Assembly (NCBI RefSeq): GCF_030316885.1
Contig: NZ_JASZYQ010000003.1
Coordinates: forward strand, 434,001 to 498,000
Direction of reading: 5' to 3'
Source: Variovorax jilinensis
Lineage (GTDB): Bacteria > Pseudomonadota > Gammaproteobacteria > Burkholderiales > Burkholderiaceae_C
DNA: 64,000 nucleotides
Shown: positions 18,497 to 29,143 of the stretch, one piece after another
Layout of the letters: each line of letters begins with the position of its first letter
Position numbering within the stretch: position 1 is the stretch's first letter
Notes under the pieces: model-generated
Database searches by the model: none
The model's input: only the letters and a program-made list of their open reading frames with translations
What the model was told of the DNA's origin: nothing
Position numbers and translations under genes: made by a program

Positions 18497-19984
18497 TCAG
18501 CCCAGTCGGACCGGCACGAAGATCTTGTTGCCGTCGCGCTGGATCAGCAGGGCCACGGTCTTGTCGGCCTTGGCCACCGCCTCGCGCACCTGTTCGACGC
18601 TCTTGGCCGGCGTGCCGTTGATGGCCAGCAGCACGTCGCCGGTCTGTACGCCCGCGATGGCGGCCGGGCCGCCGACGTCGGCGATCAGCAGGCCGCCATC
18701 GACCGCCGCTTCACGCTGTTCCTGCGGCTGCAGCGGACGCAGCGCGAGGCCCAGCTTGCCCTGGTTGGCGCCGCTCTCCTCGTTCTTGGCCACGGTCTTG
18801 CTCTTTTCCTCGGCATCTGCGAGCTTGGCCGAGACTTCCTCGCGCGAACCCTGGCGCCAGATCTCGAGCGTCACCTTGCTGCCCGGCTTGCGCTGGCCGA
18901 TCATGGCCGGCAGGTCGCCCGAGGCCACCACGGCTTCGCCATCGACCTTGCGGATCACGTCGCCCGAGCGCAGGCCGGCCTGGTCTGCCGGGCCGCCCTT
19001 CTCGACGTTCGACACCAGCGCGCCTTCGGGCTTGTCGAGCTTGAAGGAATCGGCGAAGGCCTGGTTCACTTCCTGCACCGCGACGCCCAGGCGCGCATGC
19101 GTGGCACGGCCGGTGGCGACGATCTGGTCCTTGATGTTCATCGCGACCTCGATCGGGATCGCGAACGACACGCCCTGATAGCCGCCGCTGCGGCTGTAGA
19201 TCTGGGAGTTGATGCCCACGACTTCGCCGCGCGTGTTGAGCAGCGGGCCGCCCGAGTTGCCCGGGTTGATCGCCACGTCGGTCTGGATGAAGGGCACATA
19301 GCCGTCGTCCGGCAGCGAACGGCCCTTGGCGCTCACGACGCCGGCGGTCACGGTGTTCTCGAAGCCGAACGGCGAGCCGATCGCCAGCACCCATTCGCCG
19401 GCCTTCAGCTGCTTGGTGCTGCCGACGGCGAGGACCGGCAGGTTCTTGGCCTCGATCTTGAGCACGGCGACGTCGGTCTTGGCGTCGGAGCCCAGCACCT
19501 TGGCGCTGAATTCGCGGCGGTCGGTCAGCTTGACCGTCACTTCCTTGGCGTCCTTCACGACGTGGGCGTTGGTCAGGATGATGCCGTCGGCGCTCAGGAT
19601 GAAGCCCGAGCCCTGGCCGCGCACGGGCATTTCACGCTGCTGCTGCGGCTGCTGGCCGCGCGGGCCCTGGCCGCCGCCGAAGCGACGGAAGAATTCGTTC
19701 ATCGGATCGTCCGGATCCATCTGCGGGCCGCCCTGGGCGCCGGCGGTCTTGGTGCTGCCGGTGACGCTGATGTTGACCACGGCCTGGCCATCACGCGCCG
19801 TGATGGTCGAGAAGTCGGGCATGGTGACGAGGGGGGTCGCGGCGCCGGAGACGGCAGCGGCGGACTCCGCCGGCGCGGCAACGGCGCGGGCGCTGGTATA
19901 GGCCCCGGTGCCGACGGCACCGATCACGCCGGCGGCAGCCAGCGAAAGCACGAGGGCGCGAGGCGAGGTCAAACCGGTTTTCAT
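18497..19984 (-). CDS. degP: Periplasmic serine endoprotease DegP/MucD family
   Basis: A 495-residue HtrA-family protease-chaperone. An N-terminal signal or anchor helix (about 8-30) is followed by a trypsin-like domain with catalytic His in TNAHVVKDA (about 140), Asp in KTDVAVLK (about 170) and Ser in PGNSGGPLLN (about 243), then two PDZ domains (about 275-375 and 395-490). It degrades or refolds misfolded envelope proteins. AAAGGA lies 7 nt before the ATG. It is 85 bp downstream of a sensor kinase gene on the same strand, and a PmrA-like box in that gap suggests control by the adjacent response regulator. The very Gln/Gly-rich loop after the first hundred residues is common in this family. 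Confidence 0.96.
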   Translation of the reverse strand: MKTGLTSPRALVLSLAAAGVIGAVGTGAYTSARAVAAPAESAAAVSGAATPLVTMPDFSTITARDGQAVVNISVTGSTKTAGAQGGPQMDPDDPMNEFFRRFGGGQGPRGQQPQQQREMPVRGQGSGFILSADGIILTNAHVVKDAKEVTVKLTDRREFSAKVLGSDAKTDVAVLKIEAKNLPVLAVGSTKQLKAGEWVLAIGSPFGFENTVTAGVVSAKGRSLPDDGYVPFIQTDVAINPGNSGGPLLNTRGEVVGINSQIYSRSGGYQGVSFAIPIEVAMNIKDQIVATGRATHARLGVAVQEVNQAFADSFKLDKPEGALVSNVEKGGPADQAGLRSGDVIRKVDGEAVVASGDLPAMIGQRKPGSKVTLEIWRQGSREEVSAKLADAEEKSKTVAKNEESGANQGKLGLALRPLQPQEQREAAVDGGLLIADVGGPAAIAGVQTGDVLLAINGTPAKSVEQVREAVAKADKTVALLIQRDGNKIFVPVRLG

Positions 19985-20038
19985 CAGGAATCCTTTCGAG
20001 GGTAAGAGAAGAGCACGAAAGGAATGTCGGTCCCGCGC

Positions 20039-20055
20039 CTTAAGCGCGGCTTAAA
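20039..20055 (-). promoter_or_regulatory. PmrA/QseB-like direct repeat upstream of degP
   Basis: Read on the minus strand the sequence is TTTAAG-CCGCG-CTTAAG, a perfect match to the YTTAAK-N5-YTTAAK pattern known for PmrA/QseB-type OmpR-family regulators. It lies 55-71 nt before the degP start, downstream of the kinase gene. A site for the adjacent regulator is inferred. Confidence 0.5.
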
Positions 20056-20069
20056 GCGCCCGACGGGCT

Positions 20070-21377
20070 TCAGGTCGGGAAGCGCACCACCACCCGCAGG
20101 CCGCCGAGGGTCGAGCGGTCGAGCGAGAGCGCCGCCCCGTGCAGGTCGGCGATCGACTTGACGATCGACAGGCCCAGGCCGCTGCCGGGGGCCTTGGCGT
20201 CGGCGGAGCGGTAGAAGCGGTCGAGCACGCGCCCGCGCTCGCTCTCGGGCAGGCCCGGCCCGCTGTCGTCGACGCTGAGCTCGGCCACGCCGGCCCCGGC
20301 CATGATGCCGACATCGACCCGGCCGCCGACCGGCGTGAACTTGATCGCGTTCTCGAGCAGGTTGCGCAGCAGCATCCGCAAGGCCTCGGCCTGGCCCCGC
20401 ACCAGGAGCGTGTCGTCGTCGTGCGCGATGCCGATGTCGATGCCGCGCGCCTGTGCGGCGGCGACCGTGTCCGAGATCGCGAGCCGTGCCACCTCGCTGA
20501 GCCGCACCGGCCCGGGCAGCGCACCGGACGCGGCGCTCGCCTCGTGCCGCGCCAGCGCGAGCATCTGCTCGACCAGCCGGGTCGCGCGGTCGATGCCGGC
20601 GGCCAGCCGGGTCGCGGCCAGCTCGCGCGCGGCATCGTCGCCTGCTCTCTGCAGGCCCTGCACCTGCAGCTTGAGCGCGGCCAGCGGCGAGCGCAGCTCG
20701 TGGGCGGCATCGGCGACGAAGTGCTTCTGCGCCTCGAAGGCGTGCCGCACGCGCGCGAACAGCAGGTTGAGCTCGCGCACCAGCGGGCGCACCTCCTCGG
20801 GCAGATCGGCCTCGCTGAGCGGCGACAGGTCGTCGGCCTGGCGCGCCGCCACCTGCCGCCGCACCCGCGCCACCGGCGCCAGCGACAGGCTCACGACGAG
20901 CCACACCACCAGCATCAGCAACGGCGCCGCGAGCACGATCGGACCCACCGTGCGCAAGGCCAGCGTGCCGGCCATGCGCTGGCGCGCGCGCATGTCCTGC
21001 GCCACCTGGATCACGAGTGCGCCGGTGGCCATCGAGAACACGCGGTAGGTGGTGCCGCGCGCCTGCACGGTCGAGAAGCCGAGCACCGCGCGTTGCGGCA
21101 GCGCCGCCTGCGCTGCCGACTCGAAGATCCGGACGCCGTCGAGGGTCCAGACCTGCACGATGAACTCGAAGTTGTCCTCGCCGCCGCCGAGCCCACCGAC
21201 CGCCGAACTCGGTGGCAGGCCGGCGCGCAGCGACATCGCCATCTGCTGCATGTGGTGGTCGAAGATGTCGTCGGCCTCGTCGAGCACCGCGCGGTAGGCC
21301 ACGAAGGCCTGGGTGCCGGCGGCCAGCACGATGGCCGCGAGCAGGAACCACAGCAGCCGCGCCCGGAGCGACTTCAT
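20070..21377 (-). CDS. Sensor histidine kinase (QseC/TctE type)
   Basis: A 435-residue inner-membrane kinase. The start at 21377 overlaps the regulator stop (ATGA). A first transmembrane helix (about 7-28) precedes a periplasmic region of the 2CSK_N type (AVLDEADDIFDHHMQQMAMSLR...), then a second helix (about 150-175), HAMP-like linker, HisKA with phospho-His in ADAAHELRSPLAALK (about 222) and an HATPase domain with DSGPGLPE and GSGLGLSIVKSI. It belongs with the OmpR-family regulator encoded just upstream and, with degP downstream, forms a plausible envelope-stress response unit. Confidence 0.92.
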   Translation of the reverse strand: MKSLRARLLWFLLAAIVLAAGTQAFVAYRAVLDEADDIFDHHMQQMAMSLRAGLPPSSAVGGLGGGEDNFEFIVQVWTLDGVRIFESAAQAALPQRAVLGFSTVQARGTTYRVFSMATGALVIQVAQDMRARQRMAGTLALRTVGPIVLAAPLLMLVVWLVVSLSLAPVARVRRQVAARQADDLSPLSEADLPEEVRPLVRELNLLFARVRHAFEAQKHFVADAAHELRSPLAALKLQVQGLQRAGDDAARELAATRLAAGIDRATRLVEQMLALARHEASAASGALPGPVRLSEVARLAISDTVAAAQARGIDIGIAHDDDTLLVRGQAEALRMLLRNLLENAIKFTPVGGRVDVGIMAGAGVAELSVDDSGPGLPESERGRVLDRFYRSADAKAPGSGLGLSIVKSIADLHGAALSLDRSTLGGLRVVVRFPT

Positions 21378-22033
21378 TCCTTGGGAACCATGTAGCCCAC
21401 GCCGCGCACGTTGCGGATCAGGTCGGCCCCGAGCTTCTTGCGCAGGCCATGGACATAGACCTCGACCGCGTTGCTGCTGATCTCGTCCTTCCAGCTGTAG
21501 AGCTTTTCCTCGATCTGGGCGCGCGACAGCACCATGCCCGGCCGGGCCAGCAGCGGCTCGAGCACCGCCCATTCGCGCGCCGACAGCATGACCGGCTGGC
21601 CGCCGACCGTGACTTCGCGCGTGGCGGGATTGATGCTCACGCCCAGGTGCTCGTAGACCGGCTCCGCCCGGCCGGCCGCGCGCCGCAGCAGGGCCCTGAT
21701 GCGGGCCAGGAGTTCGTCGAGGTCGTAGGGCTTGAGCACGTAGTCGTCGGCGCCCGCGTCGAGGCCCTCGATGCGCTGCTGCACCGAATCGCGGGCGGTG
21801 GCGATGAGCACCGGCATGCGCTGCTTGCGGGCGCGCAGCGAACGCAGCACGTCGAGGCCGTCGCGCTTGGGAACGCCGAGGTCGAGCAGCACCAGGTCGT
21901 ACTGCTGCGTGCGCAGCGCGGTGTCCGCCGCCTCGCCGTCCTTGACCCAGTCCACCGCGTACTGCTCGGCGCGCAGCAGGTCGAGCACGGCTTCGCCGAT
22001 CATGAGGTCGTCTTCGAGCAGCAGAAGTCGCAT
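21374..22033 (-). CDS. OmpR-family response regulator (QseB/TctD/PmrA type)
   Basis: A 219-residue regulator starting at ATG 22033. The receiver domain has the acidic pair EDD (about 7-9), acceptor Asp in LLDLGVPKRDG (about 51) and Lys in LKPYDLDEL (about 101). The C-terminal winged helix (about 125-219) includes LSAREWAVLEPLL and the recognition region VEVYVHGLRKKLG. It is the cognate partner of the kinase with which it overlaps. The TTTAAG-N5-CTTAAG element before degP matches the binding pattern of this subfamily. Confidence 0.93.
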   Translation of the reverse strand: MRLLLLEDDLMIGEAVLDLLRAEQYAVDWVKDGEAADTALRTQQYDLVLLDLGVPKRDGLDVLRSLRARKQRMPVLIATARDSVQQRIEGLDAGADDYVLKPYDLDELLARIRALLRRAAGRAEPVYEHLGVSINPATREVTVGGQPVMLSAREWAVLEPLLARPGMVLSRAQIEEKLYSWKDEISSNAVEVYVHGLRKKLGADLIRNVRGVGYMVPKE

Positions 22034-22088
22034 GTTGGAGTCGTCCGGGAAGGGGCGGTGACGATGGTAGCGGCGAATCGGGCGCCGC

Positions 22089-24180
<2,092 letters not shown>

Positions 24181-24185
24181 GACTT

Positions 24186-24288
24186 TGCGGGACAGACCAA
24201 GAATCGCGCAGCGGTTTTTGCTCTGTCCCCAACTGATCAAGATTGCGGGACAGCCCAGAAGGTGCGCAGCGCCTCTTGCTCCGTCCCC
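24186..24288. repeat. Two tandem imperfect palindromic units downstream of pobA
   Basis: Two related units of about 45 bp (24186-24230 and 24244-24288, period 58) each start with TGCGGGACAG, contain a CGCAGCG core, and end in GTCCCC. Unit 1 has GGGACAGA and TCTGTCCC arms of 8 bp. They lie between the convergent pobA and CoxL-like genes and might end transcription from either side, although T-runs are poor. A dispersed repeat element is possible. Confidence 0.6.
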
Positions 24289-24294
24289 CTCTGA

Positions 24295-26622
24295 CTAGTC
24301 AGCCGCCATCAGCTTCCACATCCGGTCCGCCGTCAGCGGCATGTCCAGGTGCGGCGTCCGGGCCGCCATGCCGTTGCGCGCCAGCGCATCGGCCACCGCA
24401 TTGACCACGGCCGGCGTGGCGCCGATGGTGCCGAGCTCGCCCACGCCCTTGACGCCCAGCGGGTTGTTCTTGCACGGCGTCGATTCGTCCATCTCCATGC
24501 GGAACATGGTGGCCAGGATGTCGGCGCGCGGCGCCGCGTAGTCCATCAGGCTGCCGGTCAGCGGCTGGCCGGTCTCGGTGTCGTAGACCACGCGCTCGCA
24601 CAGCGCCTGGCCGATGCCCTGCACGGCACCGCCCTCGAGCTGCCCGCGCACGATCAGCGGATTCACGACCCGGCCGACGTCGTTGACCGACGCATAGGTC
24701 AGCACGCTGATCTCGCCGGTCGGCGGATCGACCTCGACCTCCGCGATATGGCAGCCGTTGGGCCAGGTGGGGCCGGACACGGTGCTGGTGGAGTCGACGA
24801 AGATCTGGCCTTCGGGTTGCTTGCCGGCCAGCGTGAACAGATCGAGCTTCAGGTCGGTGCCCGCCACCTTGAAGACGCCGGCCGCATATTGGATGTCCTC
24901 GGCCGCCACCTCGAGTTCGGCGGCCGCCAGTTCGCGGCCCTTGTCGATGGTGCGTTCGGCACCCACGCGCACCGCCGAGCCGCCCGTGAACAGCGATCGC
25001 GAGCCGGCGCTGCCGAAGCCGTCGCCGCGGTCGGTATCGCCCAGCACGATCTGCACCTGCTCGATCGGCACGCCGAAGGCATCCACCACCAGTTGCGCCA
25101 GCGTGGTCGCGATGCCCTGCCCCATCGCGTTGACGGCCGAGAAGACCTCGATGATGCCGTCGGGCCGCACCGCGACCGTCACCCGCTCCTCGAACACGTT
25201 GCCGCCCGTCCACTCGAGGAAGGTCGCGATGCCGAGGCCGCGAAGGCGTCCGGCCTTCTTCGACTCGGCCGCGCGTGCGTCGAAGCCATGCCAGTCGGCC
25301 AGCGCCAGCGCCTGGTCCATCACCGACTCGAAGGCGCCGGTGTCGTAGACCTGCTGCATCGGGTTCTTGTAGGGCATCTGCGCCGGACTGATGAAGTTGC
25401 GCCGGCGCAGCTCGATGCGGTCGATGCCGGTCTGGCGCGCAGCCTCGTCCATCAGCCGCTCGATCGTGTAGATGGCTTCGGGGCGCCCGGCGCCACGGTA
25501 GGCGCCGGTGGGCGCCGTGTGGCTCAGCACGGCCTTGAAATGGAAATCGATGGTCTGGATGTCGTAGACGCTGGTCTGCACCCAGGGGCCGATCAGCAAC
25601 TGGATCGCGACGCCGGTGCCCGTGGCGTAGGCGCCGACGTTCGCATGGGTCCTGATGCGCAGGCCGAGGATCTTGCCCTGGTCGTCGAGCGCGAGCTCGG
25701 CCCGGGCCTCGATGTCGCGACCGTGCGAGCTCGAGAGGAACTCCTCGCTGCGATCGGCCACCCACTTGACCGGTCGTTGCAGCGCGCGGGCGGCGTAGGC
25801 GACCGCGATGTCCTCCGGATAGGCGCCGGTCTTCATGCCGAAGCCGCCGCCGACGTCGCCGACCACGACGCGCACTTTTTCCTTCGCGAGCCCGATGGCG
25901 GCACAGACCGAATCGCGCACGCCCGAAGGCATCTGGGTGCTCATGCGGATCGTGATGCGTTCGGACGCCGTGTCGAAGTCGGCCAGCACGGTGCGCGGCT
26001 CGATCGTGAGCGCCACCACGCGCTGATTGACGAAGTCGAGTGCCACCACGTGGGCGGCCTTGGCGAAGGCCGCGGCCGTGGCTTCGGCATTGCCGTGGCG
26101 CATCTCGGCGGCAATGTTGCCCGTGGCCGGCGCCCAGACCTGCGGTGCGTCATCGGCGATGGCGCCCGGCAGGTCGACCACCATCGGCAGCGACTCGTAG
26201 TCGATCAGCACGGCCTCGGCCGCATCGCGCGCCTGGGCCATCGATCCGGCGATCACCATCGCCACCGGTTCGCCCACGAAGCGGACGGTGTCGAGCGCCA
26301 GCACATGGCGCGGCGGGGTCGCGCAGTCGCTGCCGTCGGCGCGCTTGAAGCCCGCGGCGCCCGGCATGGGCTTGACGTTCGCGGCGTTCAGGTCAGCACC
26401 GGTGTAGATGCCGAGCACCCCGGGCATGGCCGCTGCCGCCGAGGTGTCGATCGACCCCACACGCGCGTGCGGGTACGGCGAGCGCACGAAGCACAGCCAG
26501 GCCTGGCCCGGAAGCGAGAAGTCGTCGGTGTAGCGGCCGCCGCCTTCGAGCAGCTTCTCGTCCTCGAGCCGTCGAACGGCCTGTCCGCTGCCGAAGCGCA
26601 TGGGATTCGTCTCAGTTGTCAC
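24295..26622 (-). CDS. CoxL-like molybdenum hydroxylase large subunit (xanthine dehydrogenase family)
   Basis: About 775 residues from GTG 26622, chosen because AAAGGA lies 5 nt upstream; ATG 26601 has no SD. The protein has the aldehyde oxidase/xanthine dehydrogenase a/b-hammerhead domain (about 25-135) and the two molybdopterin-binding domains, with VGGGFGMK near 250, GAYRGAGR near 375 and a terminal catalytic Glu in KGVGELG. AYRGAGR is the form II signature; form I CO dehydrogenases have AYRCSFR, so true CO oxidation is doubtful. The FAD (CoxM) and 2Fe-2S (CoxS) subunit genes are not adjacent on either side. The substrate is unknown. Confidence 0.9.
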   Translation of the reverse strand: MTTETNPMRFGSGQAVRRLEDEKLLEGGGRYTDDFSLPGQAWLCFVRSPYPHARVGSIDTSAAAAMPGVLGIYTGADLNAANVKPMPGAAGFKRADGSDCATPPRHVLALDTVRFVGEPVAMVIAGSMAQARDAAEAVLIDYESLPMVVDLPGAIADDAPQVWAPATGNIAAEMRHGNAEATAAAFAKAAHVVALDFVNQRVVALTIEPRTVLADFDTASERITIRMSTQMPSGVRDSVCAAIGLAKEKVRVVVGDVGGGFGMKTGAYPEDIAVAYAARALQRPVKWVADRSEEFLSSSHGRDIEARAELALDDQGKILGLRIRTHANVGAYATGTGVAIQLLIGPWVQTSVYDIQTIDFHFKAVLSHTAPTGAYRGAGRPEAIYTIERLMDEAARQTGIDRIELRRRNFISPAQMPYKNPMQQVYDTGAFESVMDQALALADWHGFDARAAESKKAGRLRGLGIATFLEWTGGNVFEERVTVAVRPDGIIEVFSAVNAMGQGIATTLAQLVVDAFGVPIEQVQIVLGDTDRGDGFGSAGSRSLFTGGSAVRVGAERTIDKGRELAAAELEVAAEDIQYAAGVFKVAGTDLKLDLFTLAGKQPEGQIFVDSTSTVSGPTWPNGCHIAEVEVDPPTGEISVLTYASVNDVGRVVNPLIVRGQLEGGAVQGIGQALCERVVYDTETGQPLTGSLMDYAAPRADILATMFRMEMDESTPCKNNPLGVKGVGELGTIGATPAVVNAVADALARNGMAARTPHLDMPLTADRMWKLMAAD

Positions 26623-26739
26623 CGTGGTCCTTTGGAGTCTTGATCGTGGGCGCCGAGAGCGCACCGACGACTATAGGGATTTCCGGGCCATTCGGCAGAT
26701 CGCGCCGGGCCGAACCCGAAGCCGTGTATACCTCCAGCC

Positions 26740-27492
26740 ATGCAACTTCCATGGCTCGACCCCGGCGATCCGCTGCCCGACGCCGCGCTCGCCTGGGGCG
26801 AATCCGACCCCGTGCCCGGCCTGCTGGCTGCGGGCGGCGGACTCGACGTGAGCAGCCTGCTGCAGGCCTACGGCAACGGCATCTTTCCGTGGTTCAGCGA
26901 GGGCCAGCCGATCCTCTGGTGGAGCCCCGATCCGCGCATGGTGCTCGAGACGTCGCGCTTCACCCTGCATCGATCGCTGCGCCGCGCGCTCGTGAATTTC
27001 CGCCAGACCGAAGGCTGCGAGATCCGCTTCGACCATGCCTTCGAGAGCGTGATCGCGGCCTGCTCGGGTGCGCCCAGGGTCGGCCAGGCGGGCACCTGGA
27101 TCCTGCCCGAGATGGTGGCCGCCTACGGCGCGCTGCATCGCGCCGGCCATGCCCATAGCGTCGAGACCTGGATCGACGGCGAACTGGCGGGCGGCCTCTA
27201 CTGCGTCGCCATCGGCCGCGCCGTGTTCGGCGAATCGATGTTCACCCGCCGCACCGATGCGTCGAAGATCGCGCTGGCGGCGCTGGTCGCCTTCTGCCGC
27301 AGCTACGGCATCGTCCAGATCGACTGCCAGCAGAAGACCGGCCACCTCGCCAGCCTCGGCGCGCGCGAAATGCCGCGCGCGCGCTTCCTGGCGCAGGTCG
27401 CGCAGGCACGCACGGAGCCGGGGCCTGCGTGGCGCTTCGAGCCCGTATACTGGAACGAACTCCTGCCCGCGCGAACCTCCCTTCCGACGTGA
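26740..27492 (+). CDS. aat: Leucyl/phenylalanyl-tRNA--protein transferase
   Basis: A 250-residue cytosolic enzyme that adds Leu or Phe from aminoacyl-tRNA to proteins with N-terminal Arg or Lys, marking them for ClpSAP. Family signatures include the early GLLAAGGGL, the [23 protein letters not shown] block at about 47-70, [18 protein letters not shown] near 150 and [19 protein letters not shown] near 196. Its stop overlaps the GTG of bpt, forming an N-degron operon. Confidence 0.97.
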   Translation: MQLPWLDPGDPLPDAALAWGESDPVPGLLAAGGGLDVSSLLQAYGNGIFPWFSEGQPILWWSPDPRMVLETSRFTLHRSLRRALVNFRQTEGCEIRFDHAFESVIAACSGAPRVGQAGTWILPEMVAAYGALHRAGHAHSVETWIDGELAGGLYCVAIGRAVFGESMFTRRTDASKIALAALVAFCRSYGIVQIDCQQKTGHLASLGAREMPRARFLAQVAQARTEPGPAWRFEPVYWNELLPARTSLPT

Positions 27493-28238
27493 CGCACCTC
27501 AAGGACCTCCCGCTCCACACGCTGCAGTTCTACGCGACGGCACCCTATCCGTGCAGCTACCTGCCGGACCGGCAGGCCCGCTCGCAGGTCGCGACGCCCA
27601 GCCACCTGATCCACAACGACGCCTACTCGGACCTGGTCCTGAGCGGCTTCCGGCGCAGCGGCATGTTCACCTACCGCCCCTACTGCGACGGCTGCAACGC
27701 CTGCGTGCCGCTGCGCGTGCTGGCCAACGCGTTCAAGCCCGGACGCAGCCAGCGCCGCGCGATGGCCCGTCACAGCGACCTGCAGGCGCGCGTGCTCAAG
27801 CTGTGCTTCGTGCCCGAGCACTACCAGCTCTACCTGCGCTACCAGAACGGCCGCCATTCGGGCGGCGGCATGGACCACGACAGCATCGACCAGTACACCC
27901 AGTTCCTGCTCCAGAGCCGGGTCAATTCGCGCCTGGTCGAGTTCCGCGAGACGCTGCCGGACGGCAGTGCCGGTGCGCTCAAGATGGTGTCGATCCTCGA
28001 CGTGCTCAACGACGGCCTGTCGGCGGTCTACACCTTCTACGAGCCCGAGCCCGGGGCGGGCTACGGCAACTACAGCGTGCTGTGGCAGATCGAGCAGGCA
28101 CGCAAGCTCGAACTGCCTCACGTCTACCTCGGCTACTGGATCGAGGGCAGCACCAAGATGAACTACAAGGCCCGCTACGCACCCCACGAAGTGCTGATCG
28201 ATGGCCGCTGGCAACCGTCCGGTCATTTCACCAAGTAA
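27489..28238 (+). CDS. bpt: Aspartate/glutamate leucyltransferase Bpt (arginyltransferase family)
   Basis: A 249-residue ATE-family protein with a GTG start in a GTGA overlap with aat; homologues start at the same [17 protein letters not shown] segment. The N-terminal domain has the Cys-containing [16 protein letters not shown] and [13 protein letters not shown] motifs, and the C-terminal GNAT-like domain includes [16 protein letters not shown]. Bpt transfers Leu to N-terminal Asp or Glu, extending the set of N-degrons. With aat it covers basic and acidic N termini. Confidence 0.94.
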   Translation: MTHLKDLPLHTLQFYATAPYPCSYLPDRQARSQVATPSHLIHNDAYSDLVLSGFRRSGMFTYRPYCDGCNACVPLRVLANAFKPGRSQRRAMARHSDLQARVLKLCFVPEHYQLYLRYQNGRHSGGGMDHDSIDQYTQFLLQSRVNSRLVEFRETLPDGSAGALKMVSILDVLNDGLSAVYTFYEPEPGAGYGNYSVLWQIEQARKLELPHVYLGYWIEGSTKMNYKARYAPHEVLIDGRWQPSGHFTK

Positions 28239-28268
28239 AATGGCAACCGGTCTCCCACCGCGTTGCAC

Positions 28269-29063
28269 ATGAGAAAACCACAATCCGACGTTCCAGCCAC
28301 GCCCGTGATCCAGGTCATCGAGCGGATGTTCGCCCTCATCGACGTGCTGGCTTCGCGTGAAGAAGCGATCTCGCTCAAGGAGATCAGCGAAAAGACGGGC
28401 CTGCACCCGTCGACCACCCACCGCATCCTCAACGACCTGGCCGTCGGCCGCTTCGTCGACCGACCCGAGGCCGGCAGCTACCGGCTGGGCATGCGCCTGC
28501 TCGAGCTCGGCAACCTGGTCAAGGGCCGGCTCAACGTGCGCGATGCGGCGCTCACGCCCATGCGCGAGCTGCACAAGCTGACCCAGCAGCCGGTGAACCT
28601 CAGCATGCGCCAGGGCGACGAGATCGTCTACGTGGAGCGCGCCTACAGCGAGCGCTCGGGCATGCAGGTGGTGCGCGCCATCGGCGGCCGGGCGCCGCTG
28701 CATCTCACCTCCACCGGCAAGCTGTTCCTCGCGGTCGACGAGCCGCAGCGCATCCGCAGCTACGCCACCCGTACTGGGCTGGCCGGCCACACGCGCAACA
28801 GCATCACCCAGTTGCCGGCACTCGAACGGGAGCTGTCGAAGGCGCGCCAGTACGGCATCGCGCGCGACAACGAGGAACTGGAACTGGGCGTGCGCTGCAT
28901 GGCCGCCGGCATCTACGACGACCAGGGCAAGCTGGTGGCCGGGCTGTCGATCTCGGCGCCGGCCGACAGGCTCGACGAAGGCTGGCTGCCCAAGCTGCAG
29001 GCGACCGCGAACGAGATTTCCGGCGCGCTGGGCTACAAGGCTGAGCAGGCGGCGGCGGCCTGA
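28269..29063 (+). CDS. IclR-family transcriptional regulator
   Basis: A 264-residue regulator from ATG 28269; a TTG two codons earlier is a weaker option. The N-terminal winged helix (about 15-80; VIERMFALIDVLASREEAISLKEISEKTGLHPSTTHRIL) is typical, followed by the effector-binding domain (about 95-255) with GRAPLHLTSTGKLFLA and YGIARDNEELELGVRCMAA. Neighbours (bpt upstream, a peptidoglycan endopeptidase convergent downstream) do not suggest a regulon, so the target pathway is unknown. Confidence 0.92.
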   Translation: MRKPQSDVPATPVIQVIERMFALIDVLASREEAISLKEISEKTGLHPSTTHRILNDLAVGRFVDRPEAGSYRLGMRLLELGNLVKGRLNVRDAALTPMRELHKLTQQPVNLSMRQGDEIVYVERAYSERSGMQVVRAIGGRAPLHLTSTGKLFLAVDEPQRIRSYATRTGLAGHTRNSITQLPALERELSKARQYGIARDNEELELGVRCMAAGIYDDQGKLVAGLSISAPADRLDEGWLPKLQATANEISGALGYKAEQAAAA

Positions 29064-29065
29064 TC

Positions 29066-29116
29066 CAACGAAAAACGCCGCCCTGAAGGCACAACGAAAA
29101 ACGCCGCCCTGAAGGC
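29066..29116. repeat. Tandem 25-bp direct repeat overlapping a terminator
   Basis: The 25-bp unit beginning CAACGAAAAACGCCGCC and ending GAAGGC occurs at 29066-29090 and again at 29092-29116 with one base between. Only the second copy is followed by GGCGTT that completes the hairpin. It looks like a partial duplication of the terminator arm. Confidence 0.85.
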
Positions 29117-29122
29117 GGCGTT
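29092..29122 (-). terminator. Intrinsic terminator of the PBP7-type gene
   Basis: A 9-bp stem AACGCCGCC (29100-29108) with GGCGGCGTT (29114-29122) and a 5-nt loop. On the minus strand the stem runs into TTTTTCGTTG, so it terminates the leftward endopeptidase gene whose stop lies at 29144. The same hairpin lacks a T-run in the rightward direction. Confidence 0.8.
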
Positions 29123-29143
29123 CCGGGTGCGATGTGCAGCCTC

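Noticed and set aside
24295..26622. Calling the CoxL-like protein a CO dehydrogenase
   Set aside because: It has AYRGAGR, not the form I AYRCSFR motif, and lacks coxS/coxM neighbours.
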